From: Parasulfitobacter algicola
Lineage (GTDB): Bacteria > Pseudomonadota > Alphaproteobacteria > Rhodobacterales > Rhodobacteraceae
NCBI RefSeq assembly: GCF_013315265.1
Contig: NZ_JABUFE010000001.1
Coordinates: 694,678-758,677 of the forward strand
Direction: 5' to 3'
DNA length: 64,000 bases
The position numbers and the translations under genes are program-made. The notes beneath the pieces are model-generated. The model searched no databases. It saw only the letters and a list, made by a program, of their open reading frames with translations, and was not told the DNA's origin. The first letter of the stretch is position 1, and every line of letters starts with the position of its first letter. This document shows, piece after piece, positions 43,961 through 52,793 of the stretch.

Positions 43961-44666
43961 TGTCGTCCTCCATCAAAACAGCGCGTGAGTGCGATGCAAA
44001 TTCACGCCGCCAGATCACCAGCACCGTAATCACAGTCGCAGCGGCCAATGCAACTGTTCCCAAAAGCCAAGCAGCGGCTGCAAAGGCAAAATAGATGGAG
44101 CGCATACCACGATTGAACCCTCTGGCAGCTGTTATATTAATCTCAGCTGCTTTTTCAGCACGGGTAAGGGCGATTGGATCGGTTATATCATTCGGCACAG
44201 ACGCCATGACGATTGAGCAATAGCCAAACAGCCGATGCGCCCAGACAAATTTCAGAAATGCGTTGGTCATAAATAAAAGCGTGACGACAAGCTTAATTTC
44301 GACGACGACCGCAGGCGTTTGATCGACCGCAAAATCATCGGCCACCATCAGCAATTGTTCTGTATTGCCAATAACCGCAATGCCGCCCCCAATGGCGATC
44401 ATACACGCAGATACAAAGAATGCCGTTCCTTGTCGCAGGTTTGCCATGATCTGTGCGTCAAAGATGCGCGGCTCACGGGTGACGAATTCTTTCATCCAAT
44501 TTCGGCGGTAATCATTCATCAAAAGTGAAACCGAAAGATGACGGTTTGATGTACGTTCAATAATGAAACTCATCCCGATCCAGCTGATGAATAAGACTGA
44601 AACGGCCAACCCATCCCAGACTGTGAACAGCTTTATGATGTCCATCATGATCATGTCATCTTGCAT
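43953..44666 (-). CDS. DUF599 membrane protein
   Basis: A 237-residue integral membrane protein with four likely helices (about residues 10-30, 75-95, 115-140 and 195-220). The segments MNDYRRNWMKEFVTREPRIF, MANLRQGTAFFVSACMIAIGG and ARGFNRGMRSIYFAFAAAAW are characteristic of DUF599. I chose the ATG at 44666, ten bases after AGGGAA, over the ATG at 44714, which has no ribosome site. It is divergent from glcD. Function unknown to me. Confidence 0.85.
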   Translation of the reverse strand: MQDDMIMMDIIKLFTVWDGLAVSVLFISWIGMSFIIERTSNRHLSVSLLMNDYRRNWMKEFVTREPRIFDAQIMANLRQGTAFFVSACMIAIGGGIAVIGNTEQLLMVADDFAVDQTPAVVVEIKLVVTLLFMTNAFLKFVWAHRLFGYCSIVMASVPNDITDPIALTRAEKAAEINITAARGFNRGMRSIYFAFAAAAWLLGTVALAAATVITVLVIWRREFASHSRAVLMEDDNV

Positions 44667-44760
44667 ACGGAGTTTGTTCCCTAATGAAAACAACAGTTTA
44701 GAGATATATACCATATTTTGATGAACAGTTTTTTTGAATAATCTCTTGCTTAATGCTGAT

Positions 44761-44783
44761 ATTGGTTATATTTTCTTACCAAT
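44761..44783. promoter_or_regulatory. Inverted repeat upstream of glcD
   Basis: ATTGGT (44761-44766) and ACCAAT (44778-44783) flank 11 AT-rich bases, 25 bases before the glcD ATG. GntR-family regulators of glycolate and related acids use TTGGT/ACCAA half-sites, but normally with a much shorter spacer. It may be an operator or chance. No regulator gene is adjacent. Confidence 0.3.
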
Positions 44784-44807
44784 TTATTGAATTGGGAGAG
44801 CCTTCAA

Positions 44808-46256
44808 ATGGAAATGCCGATACCCGATATGGCTGTATTATCGAAAAAAGCGCGCATTATTGAGCGTTTGCAAGAGGTACTGCCTAAATCGGCTGTGATC
44901 CATGATGAGATTGAAACCAAAGCCTATGAGTGTGACGCGCTGACGGCCTATAAATGCCCGCCCCTGGCTGCGGTTTTGCCCAGCACGACCGAAGACGTCG
45001 CGGCGGTGTTGAAGATCTGCCATCAGGAAAATGTGCCCGTGGTGCCGCGTGGGGCGGGTACGTCTCTGGCGGGTGGCGCATTGCCCACCGCTGACAGCGT
45101 GATCCTGGGCACGGCGCGAATGAATCAGGTGCTGGAAACGGATTACGACAACCGCTTTATCCGTGTGCAGACTGGGCGCACAAATCTTAGTGTCACTGGC
45201 GCGGTTGAGGAAGAAGATTTCTTTTACGCGCCAGACCCTTCCAGCCAGCTGGCCTGTGCGATTGCAGGCAATATCGCGATGAATTCCGGCGGGGCGCATT
45301 GCTTGAAGTATGGCGTTACCACGAACAACCTGTTGGGTGTCAAAATGGTCATGATGGATGGCACCATCGTCGATATCGGCGGGGCGCATCTGGATTCCGG
45401 GGGTCTGGATCTGTTGGGCGTCATCTGTGGGTCCGAAGGCCAGCTTGGTGTCGTGACCGAAGCCACACTGCGCATCCTGCGCAAGCCCGAAGGTGCGCGG
45501 CCGGTGTTGATGGGCTTCAACGACAACGAAGTCGCAGGCGCCTGTGTGGCCGATATCATCAAGGCGGGTGTGTTGCCTGTGGCCATCGAATTCATGGATC
45601 GCCCTTGTATTGAGGCGTGCGAGGCTTTCGCCAAGGCAGGTTATCCGATGTGCGAAGCGCTGCTGATTGTCGAGGTCGAAGGATCAGACGCCGAAATCGA
45701 CGAACAACTGTCCGTCATCATGGATATCGCGCGCAAGCATAACCCGGTTGAGCTGCGCGAAGCCAAAGACGCCGATGAGGCCGGGCGCATCTGGCTGGGC
45801 CGCAAATCCGCCTTTGGCGCTATGGGGCAGATCAACGATTACATGTGTCTGGACGGGACAATCCCGGTGTCGTCGCTGCCCTATGTGCTGAAGCGCATTG
45901 GCGAGATGAGCAAGGACTATGGCCTTGATGTTGCGAATGTTTTCCATGCGGGCGACGGTAATATGCACCCGCTGATCCTTTTTGATGCCAACAAACCCGG
46001 TGATCTGGAACTGTGCGAGAAACTCGGCGCCGACATCCTGCGTCTGTGTGTTGAGGCTGGCGGATGTCTGACCGGTGAACACGGTGTGGGGATCGAAAAG
46101 CGCGATCTGATGTTTGACCAGTTCAGCGGCGATGATCTTGAGGCTCAGATGGCCGTAAAGGACGTCTTTGATCCGCAGTGGTTGCTGAACCCGGCCAAGG
46201 TCTTTCCGCTGGTGGCGTCTCAGTCGCGGCGAATGCAACAGGTGGCTGCGGAATAA
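44808..46256 (+). CDS. glcD: Glycolate oxidase subunit GlcD
   Basis: FAD-containing subunit that oxidises glycolate to glyoxylate. The 482-residue protein starts at the ATG at 44808 (MEMPIPDMAVLSKKARIIER), eight bases after GGGAGAG; a TTG at 44787 is less likely. The PCMH-type FAD domain (about 50-225) shows VVPRGAGTSLAGGALPTADS and FFYAPDPSSQLACAIAGNIA. The C-terminal FAD-linked oxidase domain ends GCLTGEHGVGIEKRDLMFDQ, which is diagnostic. glcE follows with no gap. The substrate range of the complex may include D-lactate. Confidence 0.96.
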   Translation: MEMPIPDMAVLSKKARIIERLQEVLPKSAVIHDEIETKAYECDALTAYKCPPLAAVLPSTTEDVAAVLKICHQENVPVVPRGAGTSLAGGALPTADSVILGTARMNQVLETDYDNRFIRVQTGRTNLSVTGAVEEEDFFYAPDPSSQLACAIAGNIAMNSGGAHCLKYGVTTNNLLGVKMVMMDGTIVDIGGAHLDSGGLDLLGVICGSEGQLGVVTEATLRILRKPEGARPVLMGFNDNEVAGACVADIIKAGVLPVAIEFMDRPCIEACEAFAKAGYPMCEALLIVEVEGSDAEIDEQLSVIMDIARKHNPVELREAKDADEAGRIWLGRKSAFGAMGQINDYMCLDGTIPVSSLPYVLKRIGEMSKDYGLDVANVFHAGDGNMHPLILFDANKPGDLELCEKLGADILRLCVEAGGCLTGEHGVGIEKRDLMFDQFSGDDLEAQMAVKDVFDPQWLLNPAKVFPLVASQSRRMQQVAAE

Positions 46257-47387
46257 ATGATATCTCCTAGAACTGAAGCTGAATTGGCCGAGGCGATTGC
46301 ATCTGCCAAAGGTACACTGTGTATTAGGGGCGGTGGTACACGCCCGATTGGCAAGCCGGTGATCGGCGAGGTTTTATCGACACAAGGTCTTAGCGGGATT
46401 GATCTGTACGAACCTGGCGCGCTGACAATTGTGGTCAAGGCCGGAACACCCCTGGCTGAGGTTGAGGCCGCACTGGCCAAGGAAAACCAGCGTCTGCCGT
46501 TTGAACCCATGGATCACCGCAGCCTATTGGGCACCAAAGGTGAACCGACAATCGGCGGCGTCGCTGCGGCCAATGTCTCGGGGCCCCGCCGTATCCAAGC
46601 CGGGGCGTGCCGCGATTATATGCTGGGCGTTCGGTTTGTGGATGGCACGGGCACGGTCGTGAAAAACGGCGGCCGCGTTATGAAGAATGTCACCGGCTAC
46701 GACTTGGTGAAGCTGATGGCGGGCAGCTACGGCACCCTGGGTGTGCTGAGTGAAATATCGTTGAAGGTTCTGCCGCAAACAGATAGCCAGGCCACAGTCA
46801 TGTTGCATAATCTATCTGACCATGATGCAGTCAAAGCGATGTCTGCCGCACTTGGTTCCCCGTTTGAGGTATCGGCCGCCGCACATACGCCAGACATTCC
46901 GGGTGGCGGTGCAGTGACGATGCTAAGACTGGAAGGCTTTGCAAATTCTGTCAGTTACAGGGCCGATCAACTAAAGGATGTTCTGGCATCTTTTGGTGAA
47001 ATTAGTGTGGAAGCGGATCAGGATAAATCTGCAATGATTTGGAAAGCCTCGCGCGATGTGATGGGATTTCAAAAAGCAGATGGAGATGTCTGGCGCATAT
47101 CTGCCAAGCCAACAGATGCGCCCGATGTTGCGACGAAACTGAATGCGTCCAAGCTGTTTTATGATTGGGGTGGTGGGCTGATCTGGGCCTTGGTGCCACG
47201 GGGGAACGATGTCCGTGCGGGTTTAAACGGTTTTGAAGGTCACGCCACTCTGATCCGGGCCAGTGAAGAAACCCGCAATAAAATGGCTGTCTTTCAACCC
47301 GAACCTGCCCCAGTGGCAGCGATCTCAAAAGGATTAAGAGATCGCTTTGACCCACACGGGATACTGAATACTGGATTGATGGAATAA
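46257..47387 (+). CDS. glcE: Glycolate oxidase FAD-binding subunit GlcE
   Basis: A second FAD-fold subunit of glycolate oxidase, 376 residues. The FAD-binding half is seen in TLCIRGGGTRPIGKP, the LLGTKGEPTIGGVAAANVSG loop and VVKNGGRVMKNVTGYDLVKL, which is typical of GlcE. The C-terminal cap is shorter than in GlcD. Its ATG directly follows the glcD stop. The next gene starts three bases after its stop. It is needed for complex activity according to family knowledge from E. coli. Confidence 0.95.
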   Translation: MISPRTEAELAEAIASAKGTLCIRGGGTRPIGKPVIGEVLSTQGLSGIDLYEPGALTIVVKAGTPLAEVEAALAKENQRLPFEPMDHRSLLGTKGEPTIGGVAAANVSGPRRIQAGACRDYMLGVRFVDGTGTVVKNGGRVMKNVTGYDLVKLMAGSYGTLGVLSEISLKVLPQTDSQATVMLHNLSDHDAVKAMSAALGSPFEVSAAAHTPDIPGGGAVTMLRLEGFANSVSYRADQLKDVLASFGEISVEADQDKSAMIWKASRDVMGFQKADGDVWRISAKPTDAPDVATKLNASKLFYDWGGGLIWALVPRGNDVRAGLNGFEGHATLIRASEETRNKMAVFQPEPAPVAAISKGLRDRFDPHGILNTGLME

Positions 47388-47390
47388 GTC

Positions 47391-47741
47391 ATGGGGGCAT
47401 TTTTAATCTTTGCTTTCAGTACACCGTTACTTGTCTTGCTTTTCTTGGCTTGTATGCCTGCGGGGCGCGTTTTTTTCTGGGCTTTAGCAGGATCTGTCGT
47501 GCTGTGGATATTAGCTGCGATGTTGGTCTTGCCGCTTAAACCATCAAGTGGTCCGGACGATTGGTTCCATGGAATCGAACTAATTCCACTGATTGGTAGT
47601 GGTATTGTTATTGCGCTGGTCACCCCAGCACAGATTTGGCGCTGGTATCGTCTTCGCAGGGGCCTTCCAACACTTTATCTTCCGGCACTTGTCATCCTTA
47701 TTGCCCCTGTGGGTGCTTTCATCATGTTTGGACCATTCTAA
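47391..47741 (+). CDS. Small membrane protein between glcE and glcF
   Basis: A 116-residue polytopic protein with about four hydrophobic segments: residues 3-22 (AFLIFAFSTPLLVLLFLACM), 28-48, 62-80 and 93-113 (LPALVILIAPVGAFIMFGPF). The loop SSGPDDWFHGIELIPL lies between the second and third helices. It starts three bases after glcE, and its TAA overlaps the glcF ATG (TAATG), so it is translationally coupled to the oxidase genes. E. coli glcDEF lacks this gene. A role in anchoring or assembling the complex, or glycolate handling, is possible but inferred from position alone. Confidence 0.75.
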   Translation: MGAFLIFAFSTPLLVLLFLACMPAGRVFFWALAGSVVLWILAAMLVLPLKPSSGPDDWFHGIELIPLIGSGIVIALVTPAQIWRWYRLRRGLPTLYLPALVILIAPVGAFIMFGPF

Positions 47742-49027
47742 TGCAAACCACTTTTACGCCCGAACAGCTAAAAGACCCGGCGATCCAGCGATCGAATGAG
47801 ATCTTGCGCAGTTGTGTGCATTGCGGGTTCTGTACAGCCACCTGCCCGACCTATCAGGTTCTGGGGGATGAATTGGACAGCCCCCGGGGGCGGATTTATC
47901 TGATCAAGGACATGCTGGAAAATGACCGTGACCCTGATGAGAAAACGGTTAAGCATATCGACCGATGCTTAAGTTGCCTGGCCTGTATGACAACCTGTCC
48001 GTCGGGTGTGCACTATATGCATCTGGTTGACCATGCACGGGAATATATCGAACAGCGGTATAAACGGCCCCTTGGGGATCGCGCGTTGCGGTGGATTTTG
48101 TCGAAAATTCTGCCTTATCCTATGCGGTTTCGGCTGGCATTGGCAGGCGCAAAGCTGGGCCGTCCGTTCCGTGCCTTGGTGCCAGACGCACGGCTGCGTG
48201 CAATGCTTGAAATGGCACCGAAAACGATCCCTCCGGTCAGTCGAAATGACGATCCTCAGGTGTTTCCGGCCCAAGGTGAACGCAAGATGCGTGTGGCCCT
48301 GATGACCGGATGCGCACAGCGTGCGCTAAACACTGATATCAATGATGCAACGATCCGGCTACTGACACGCCTTGGCTGTGATGTGGTCATCGCGGATGGT
48401 CAAGGCTGTTGCGGCGCGCTGACCCATCACATGGGTAAAACCGACGAAAGTCACGCAACAGCCGCTAAAAACATCCACGCCTGGACTCGCGAATTACAGG
48501 GGGATGGACTGGACGCCATTGTGATCAACACCAGCGGTTGCGGCACGACAGTCAAAGACTATGGCCATATGTTCCGACAATCCGATCTAGCCACAGATGC
48601 GGCGAATATCGCCGCAATCGCAAAGGACGTGTCCGAAGTTTTGATGAAGCTGGATATCCCGAAGTTACAAGATCAGGGGATAAAAGTGGCCTATCATGCG
48701 GCGTGTTCTTTGCAGCATGGTCAACAGATCAAGACCTATCCCAAAGATCTGCTGAAACGCGCGGGCTTTAAGGTTGTTGAACCAGCGGACAGTCATTTAT
48801 GTTGTGGATCGGCCGGAACTTACAATTTGATGCAGCCCGAGATTTCGAAACAGCTAAAGGCGCGCAAAGTTGAGACACTTGAAGCGAAAACACCAGACAT
48901 CATCGCTACGGGTAACATTGGCTGCATGATGCAGATTGGATCTGGCACGGATATCCCGATGGTTCACACGGTCGAATTGCTTGATTGGGCAACAGGCGGG
49001 CCAAAACCGTCAGCGATGTCTGACTAA
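47741..49027 (+). CDS. glcF: Glycolate oxidase iron-sulfur subunit GlcF
   Basis: Passes electrons from the flavin subunits to the quinone pool. The 428-residue protein has two 4Fe-4S motifs, CVHCGFCTATCP (Cys25, 28, 31, 35) and CLSCLACMTTCP (Cys76, 79, 82, 86), followed by two CCG domains with QGCCGALTHH and SHLCCGSAGTYN. The start at 47741 overlaps the preceding stop; a longer upstream frame is not supported. A clear terminator follows at 49033. All expected cysteines are present. Confidence 0.97.
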   Translation: MQTTFTPEQLKDPAIQRSNEILRSCVHCGFCTATCPTYQVLGDELDSPRGRIYLIKDMLENDRDPDEKTVKHIDRCLSCLACMTTCPSGVHYMHLVDHAREYIEQRYKRPLGDRALRWILSKILPYPMRFRLALAGAKLGRPFRALVPDARLRAMLEMAPKTIPPVSRNDDPQVFPAQGERKMRVALMTGCAQRALNTDINDATIRLLTRLGCDVVIADGQGCCGALTHHMGKTDESHATAAKNIHAWTRELQGDGLDAIVINTSGCGTTVKDYGHMFRQSDLATDAANIAAIAKDVSEVLMKLDIPKLQDQGIKVAYHAACSLQHGQQIKTYPKDLLKRAGFKVVEPADSHLCCGSAGTYNLMQPEISKQLKARKVETLEAKTPDIIATGNIGCMMQIGSGTDIPMVHTVELLDWATGGPKPSAMSD

Positions 49028-49032
49028 ATGTA

Positions 49033-49059
49033 AAAAGCGCTGCAAGATGCAGCGCTTTT
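49033..49059 (+). terminator. Intrinsic terminator of the glc operon
   Basis: An 11-base perfect stem AAAAGCGCTGC (49033-49043) and GCAGCGCTTTT (49049-49059) with a five-base loop, six bases after the glcF stop. Because the arms carry A and T runs at both ends, it can also terminate the convergent YceI gene, which ends ten bases further on. Confidence 0.92.
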
Positions 49060-49068
49060 AGTTCTTGA

Positions 49069-49644
49069 TTATTCGTCCGCTTTTGCGGCCTCAATTGAAA
49101 TAACCACTTCGACTTCATCTGAAACCGCAGGGGCAAATGCACCAACGCCGAAGTCTGAACGTTTCAGCGTTGTTGTTGCATCAAAACCAGCCCACTGTTT
49201 GTTGGCCATAGGGTGATTGCCTGTAGCGTTCAACTTGGCATCCAACACAACAGATTGTGTGACGTCATTCATCGTTAAATCACCGGTGATCATGGCCGTG
49301 TCGTCGCCGGTCACTTCGATAGATGTCGATGTAAATGTGATCATATCATCATCGCCTGCACCAAAGAAATCGGCAGAAAAGAAATGTTCTTCCCGTTTTT
49401 CCCAGCCTGTAAACATGCTTTTGACTGGCATCGATACGTTAACACTAGAGTTTTCTGGATTTTCCTGATCAAACATAACTTCGCCCTCGAAGCCCGAGAA
49501 CATTCCGTAAGTTGTTGAAAACCCAAGGTGGTTATAGCTGAACACGACTTGGCTGTGACTGGAATCTAGCATGTATTTCTCTGCAGCTGCGAAAGCAGGG
49601 GCAGACAAAAGCGCAAGGGCGGCAGCAAAGGCAACAGATCTCAT
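49069..49644 (-). CDS. YceI-family periplasmic lipid-binding-like protein
   Basis: A 191-residue exported protein with signal peptide MRSVAFAAALALLSAPAFA. The mature part begins AEKYMLDSSHSQVVFSYNHL, where the D-x-x-HS-x-V-F pattern is the YceI hallmark, and continues with GDLTMNDVTQSVVLDAKLNA, also typical. Family members form a lipocalin-like barrel that can bind isoprenoid or similar lipids. GGAGAAACGCTT before the ATG at 49644 sets the start. Ligand and role are unknown. Confidence 0.92.
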   Translation of the reverse strand: MRSVAFAAALALLSAPAFAAAEKYMLDSSHSQVVFSYNHLGFSTTYGMFSGFEGEVMFDQENPENSSVNVSMPVKSMFTGWEKREEHFFSADFFGAGDDDMITFTSTSIEVTGDDTAMITGDLTMNDVTQSVVLDAKLNATGNHPMANKQWAGFDATTTLKRSDFGVGAFAPAVSDEVEVVISIEAAKADE

Positions 49645-49752
49645 AAGCGTTTCTCCGGTTGATTTGGACATACCGGTAACATCGCTTTAAATTGTCGCAG
49701 GGCAAGGGCCTTTGTTCAACAGGGTCTGTTCGCTGGCGAACAGATCAGATTT

Positions 49753-50379
49753 TCAAGCAGCGTTAGACATAATTTTTTCGCCAAACAATTTTTTTGTTTG
49801 GCCTGTCGATTTTAGTGAAACTTTTGGCGTTTCGCGTTCCCCAAGATGCATCAATACACGCTTCTTAAGCTCAATCAAATCCTGACTGTCACCCGAAATA
49901 ACAGGTACAAAATGCATACCATTTTTATAGCTTAACAAAAGGGTTTCGGCTTTCTTGTCCTTGTTCAGGCGGCGAATTGTGACGCCATCAAGGTCTTGGA
50001 AGTCATAGCAGGTCAATTCTGTTGGGGCACCGGATCTGTTTACGATGACTTCACGTGCTTCGTGTCTGACGTCATCAAAGTGAAATTCAGATTTTGTACC
50101 ACGCACCGAATAAGACAAAAGCAGAATGCCAATAGTGACAAAAAATATGGATGCGCCCGCCTTTATATAAACGATATCTTGACCTGCAGATATGGCCGGC
50201 GCAATCCAAAGACCCAATGCCGCCAAGAATAACAAGGTGGCTGTAATCCATGCACTGACTTGTGCGATTGTCGTACGAAGTGATGATTTTGAGGTGCCGC
50301 GGATGATAAATCCCCAGTCTTCGTCCTCTATTATAAACTGTGCGCCTTGCTGTATCTTTTCGGCCGTTTTGTTGTTCAT
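49753..50379 (-). CDS. Two-helix membrane protein, uncharacterised
   Basis: A 208-residue protein with two adjacent transmembrane helices (about 45-65, SAWITATLLFLAALGLWIAP, and 75-95, IKAGASIFFVTIGILLLSYS), a cytoplasmic N-terminus and a C-terminal domain of roughly 110 residues containing LDGVTIRRLNKDKKAETLLL. The ATG at 50379 (MNNKTAEKIQQG) is chosen because GAGGTC precedes it; codons further upstream lack a ribosome site. The layout resembles PH-like membrane-anchored domains seen in other rhodobacteria, but I recognise no named family. It is divergent from rpsF. Confidence 0.65.
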   Translation of the reverse strand: MNNKTAEKIQQGAQFIIEDEDWGFIIRGTSKSSLRTTIAQVSAWITATLLFLAALGLWIAPAISAGQDIVYIKAGASIFFVTIGILLLSYSVRGTKSEFHFDDVRHEAREVIVNRSGAPTELTCYDFQDLDGVTIRRLNKDKKAETLLLSYKNGMHFVPVISGDSQDLIELKKRVLMHLGERETPKVSLKSTGQTKKLFGEKIMSNAA

Positions 50380-50581
50380 CGGTCTGACCTCATCATATTC
50401 TATTCTGTTCCAACCTAACGTTAATTGCGACAACACTTGGGCGCTCTTGCGAAATTTCGCGGACAGTGTATGAAGGCCCATCTTCCGCAAGGTGATTCAA
50501 TCGCGTGACCTCTCGTGGGTGGGATGTGGAAGATGTAAGACCCTGCCCTTTGAAGTGCGCCGGAACAAAACAGGAGAGACC

Positions 50582-50953
50582 ATGCCACTGTATGAGCATG
50601 TGTTTATTTCGCGTCAGGATTTGTCCAACACGCAAGCCGAAGGGTTGGTTGAACACTTCGGAACTGTCCTTGCCGACAATGGCGGCAAACTTGTTGACAG
50701 TGAATATTGGGGCATCAAGACGATGGCCTATAAGATCAACAAAAACCGCAAGGGCCACTATGCCTATTTGCGCACGGATGCACCGGCACCCGCTGTTCAG
50801 GAAATGGAACGTCTTATGCGTCTGCATGAAGATGTGATGCGTATTCTGACAATCAAAGTTGATGAACATGCCGAAGGCCCATCAATTCAAATGCAAAAGC
50901 GCGACGATCGTGACCGCGGCGATCGTGGTGATCGCGGCGACCGTCGTCGTTAA
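50582..50953 (+). CDS. rpsF: 30S ribosomal protein S6
   Basis: Small-subunit protein that pairs with S18. The 123-residue protein begins [20 protein letters not shown] at the ATG at 50582, preceded by CAGGAGAGACC. The S6 fold covers about residues 1-95. The tail ends [17 protein letters not shown], with three tandem DRG units that are unusually regular and arginine/aspartate-rich. It heads the rpsF-rpsR-rplI operon, with rpsR 16 bases later. Confidence 0.97.
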   Translation: MPLYEHVFISRQDLSNTQAEGLVEHFGTVLADNGGKLVDSEYWGIKTMAYKINKNRKGHYAYLRTDAPAPAVQEMERLMRLHEDVMRILTIKVDEHAEGPSIQMQKRDDRDRGDRGDRGDRRR

Positions 50954-50969
50954 GAAAGGAAACTAAGTT

Positions 50970-51197
50970 ATGGCCGCAAAACCATTTTTCCGCCGTCGCA
51001 AGGTTTGTCCTTTCTCTGGCGAGAATGCCCCGAAAATCGATTATAAAGACACGCGTACACTGCAGCGCTATATCTCGGAACGTGGCAAAATCGTTCCCAG
51101 CCGTATTACTGCTGTATCCGCTAAAAAACAGCGTGAGTTGGCCCGTGCAATCAAACGCGCCCGCTTTCTGGCGCTGTTGCCATACGCTGTAAAGTAA
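50970..51197 (+). CDS. rpsR: 30S ribosomal protein S18
   Basis: A 75-residue S18, beginning [20 protein letters not shown] with the usual basic N-terminus and a single Cys, then the helical body [20 protein letters not shown] and the conserved end [23 protein letters not shown] precedes the ATG. It lies between rpsF and rplI, the usual order, and binds with S6 on the 30S platform. Nothing unusual. Confidence 0.97.
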   Translation: MAAKPFFRRRKVCPFSGENAPKIDYKDTRTLQRYISERGKIVPSRITAVSAKKQRELARAIKRARFLALLPYAVK

Positions 51198-51207
51198 GGA
51201 GAAAGAC

Positions 51208-51843
51208 ATGCAAGTCATCCTTTTAGAACGTGTGGCAAAGCTGGGTCAGATGGGCGAAGTCGTCGATGTGAAGCCAGGATATGCCCGCAACTTTTTGTTG
51301 CCGCAAGGCAAAGCACTAACCGCGTCACAAGCCAATATTACGCAGTTCGAAGAACAAAAAGCGCAGTTGGAAGCACGCAACTTGGAAACTAAAAAAGAAG
51401 CCGAAGATATGGCTGCGAAACTGGATGGACAACAGTTCATCGTTATTCGCTCAGCCTCTGATTCGGGATCTCTGTATGGGTCTGTTACAACGCGTGACGC
51501 AGCTGATGCAGCAACAGCTGACGGATTTTCTGTTGATCGCAAGCAGGTTGCATTGATTGAACCGATCAAGGAACTTGGTCTGCACGACGTGAAAGTATCG
51601 CTGCACCCCGAGGTCGAAGCGACGATCACATTGAACGTTGCGCGGTCGCAGGAAGAAGCAGAACTGCAGGCGTCTGGTAAATCAATTCAGGAATTGGCGG
51701 CAGAAGAAGAAGCTGCGGCTGAATTTGAAATCTCTGAACTGTTTGATGACATTGGCGGGGCAGCATTGGACGAACTGGCCGAAGACGCGCCTGCGTCTGT
51801 TGAAGCACAAGACGCTGAAGAAACAGACGAAGACGATAAATAA
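51208..51843 (+). CDS. rplI: 50S ribosomal protein L9 with extended acidic tail
   Basis: Large-subunit protein of 211 residues. The N-terminal domain has [20 protein letters not shown] and [19 protein letters not shown], the L9 signature. The long connecting helix and C-terminal domain end near residue 150, as in E. coli L9 (about 149 residues). About 60 extra residues follow, rich in Glu, Ala and Asp ([20 protein letters not shown] and onwards). Such tails are familiar in rhodobacterial L9, but their role is unknown. A strong terminator follows. Confidence 0.97.
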   Translation: MQVILLERVAKLGQMGEVVDVKPGYARNFLLPQGKALTASQANITQFEEQKAQLEARNLETKKEAEDMAAKLDGQQFIVIRSASDSGSLYGSVTTRDAADAATADGFSVDRKQVALIEPIKELGLHDVKVSLHPEVEATITLNVARSQEEAELQASGKSIQELAAEEEAAAEFEISELFDDIGGAALDELAEDAPASVEAQDAEETDEDDK

Positions 51844-51865
51844 AGTCGCCTTCTCACAACACTTG

Positions 51866-51896
51866 AAGCCGCGCTGAAATCCAGCGCGGCTTTTTT
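51866..51896 (+). terminator. Intrinsic terminator of the rpsF-rpsR-rplI operon
   Basis: Stem GCCGCGCTG (51868-51876) and CAGCGCGGC (51882-51890), extended by AA/TT pairs, loop of five, then six T residues (51891-51896). It lies 24 bases after the rplI stop. Confidence 0.93.
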
Positions 51897-51977
51897 GTTG
51901 CGCAATCCAATTTACCAGTCAAAGTTGTACGCAGAATTTCATGCAGTTTTGCGACTTGCACTATTCCGAGGGTTTTG

Positions 51978-52793
51978 ATGCGTTTTTCTATTATCATGGC
52001 TGGCTTTTTATCCATGCTGGCAGCCCCCCTCTTGGCGGATGATAGTGGGTTGATGCAGATGCAAACAGCCGATGACAGTCGTGGATGGGATGCAGTTGGA
52101 CAATTGGATATCTCGGGTCGCGGGTTCTGTACTGCTTCATTGATCGCGCCTGATCTGGTTTTAACTGCAGCGCATTGCCTGTTTGATCAAAACACGGGCG
52201 CCCCATTGGATCATAACAAAATGCAGTTCTTGGCAGGCTGGCGCAACGGCAGGGCGCAATCCTACCGAGAGATCAAGCGCGTGGTTGTTCATCCAGATTA
52301 TAAGTTCAACACAGACGTTGGCGGGGGTCGGATTAGGAATGATATTGCTGTTTTGCAGCTTATACGCCCGATCCGCGATACGCGTATCACACCATTTCAG
52401 ATGAATTCCAGGCCCAGAAAAGGTGCCAAAGTTGGCGTAGTTTCGTATGCTCATGATCGCTCTAACGCGCCATCCATTCAAGACTCCTGCCACGTACTCG
52501 CGCGTCGGCATGGGACTTTGGTGATGTCGTGCGAAGTTGATTTTGGCTCATCCGGGTCACCTGTTTTCACGTTTGAGCAAGGCGAACCAAAGATCGTATC
52601 GATTATATCGGCCAAGGCTGAAATGGATGGGCGGGATGTTTCTATTGGGACGGATTTGAACGGTCCTTTGGCAGTGATTATGGCTGAACTGACGAATGGT
52701 AAGGGGTATACGGTGGACAACACGCAAAACCTGCGCAGACTTAGCACCCCGCAAGATCGTGGTGATATCGGCGCGCAATTCGTAAGGCCATGA
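51978..52793 (+). CDS. Secreted trypsin-like serine protease
   Basis: S1-type protease of 271 residues with a signal peptide (about 1-20, ending PLLA). The catalytic triad is visible: His66 in VLTAAHCLFD, Asp122 in RNDIAVLQL and Ser192 in DFGSSGSPVF. Cys51 and Cys67 bracket the histidine loop, and further cysteines (171 and 185) may pair. The ATG at 51978 is preferred over the TTG at 51975; GAGGG lies upstream. It stands alone after the ribosomal operon. Periplasmic or extracellular location; substrate unknown. Confidence 0.9.
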   Translation: MRFSIIMAGFLSMLAAPLLADDSGLMQMQTADDSRGWDAVGQLDISGRGFCTASLIAPDLVLTAAHCLFDQNTGAPLDHNKMQFLAGWRNGRAQSYREIKRVVVHPDYKFNTDVGGGRIRNDIAVLQLIRPIRDTRITPFQMNSRPRKGAKVGVVSYAHDRSNAPSIQDSCHVLARRHGTLVMSCEVDFGSSGSPVFTFEQGEPKIVSIISAKAEMDGRDVSIGTDLNGPLAVIMAELTNGKGYTVDNTQNLRRLSTPQDRGDIGAQFVRP

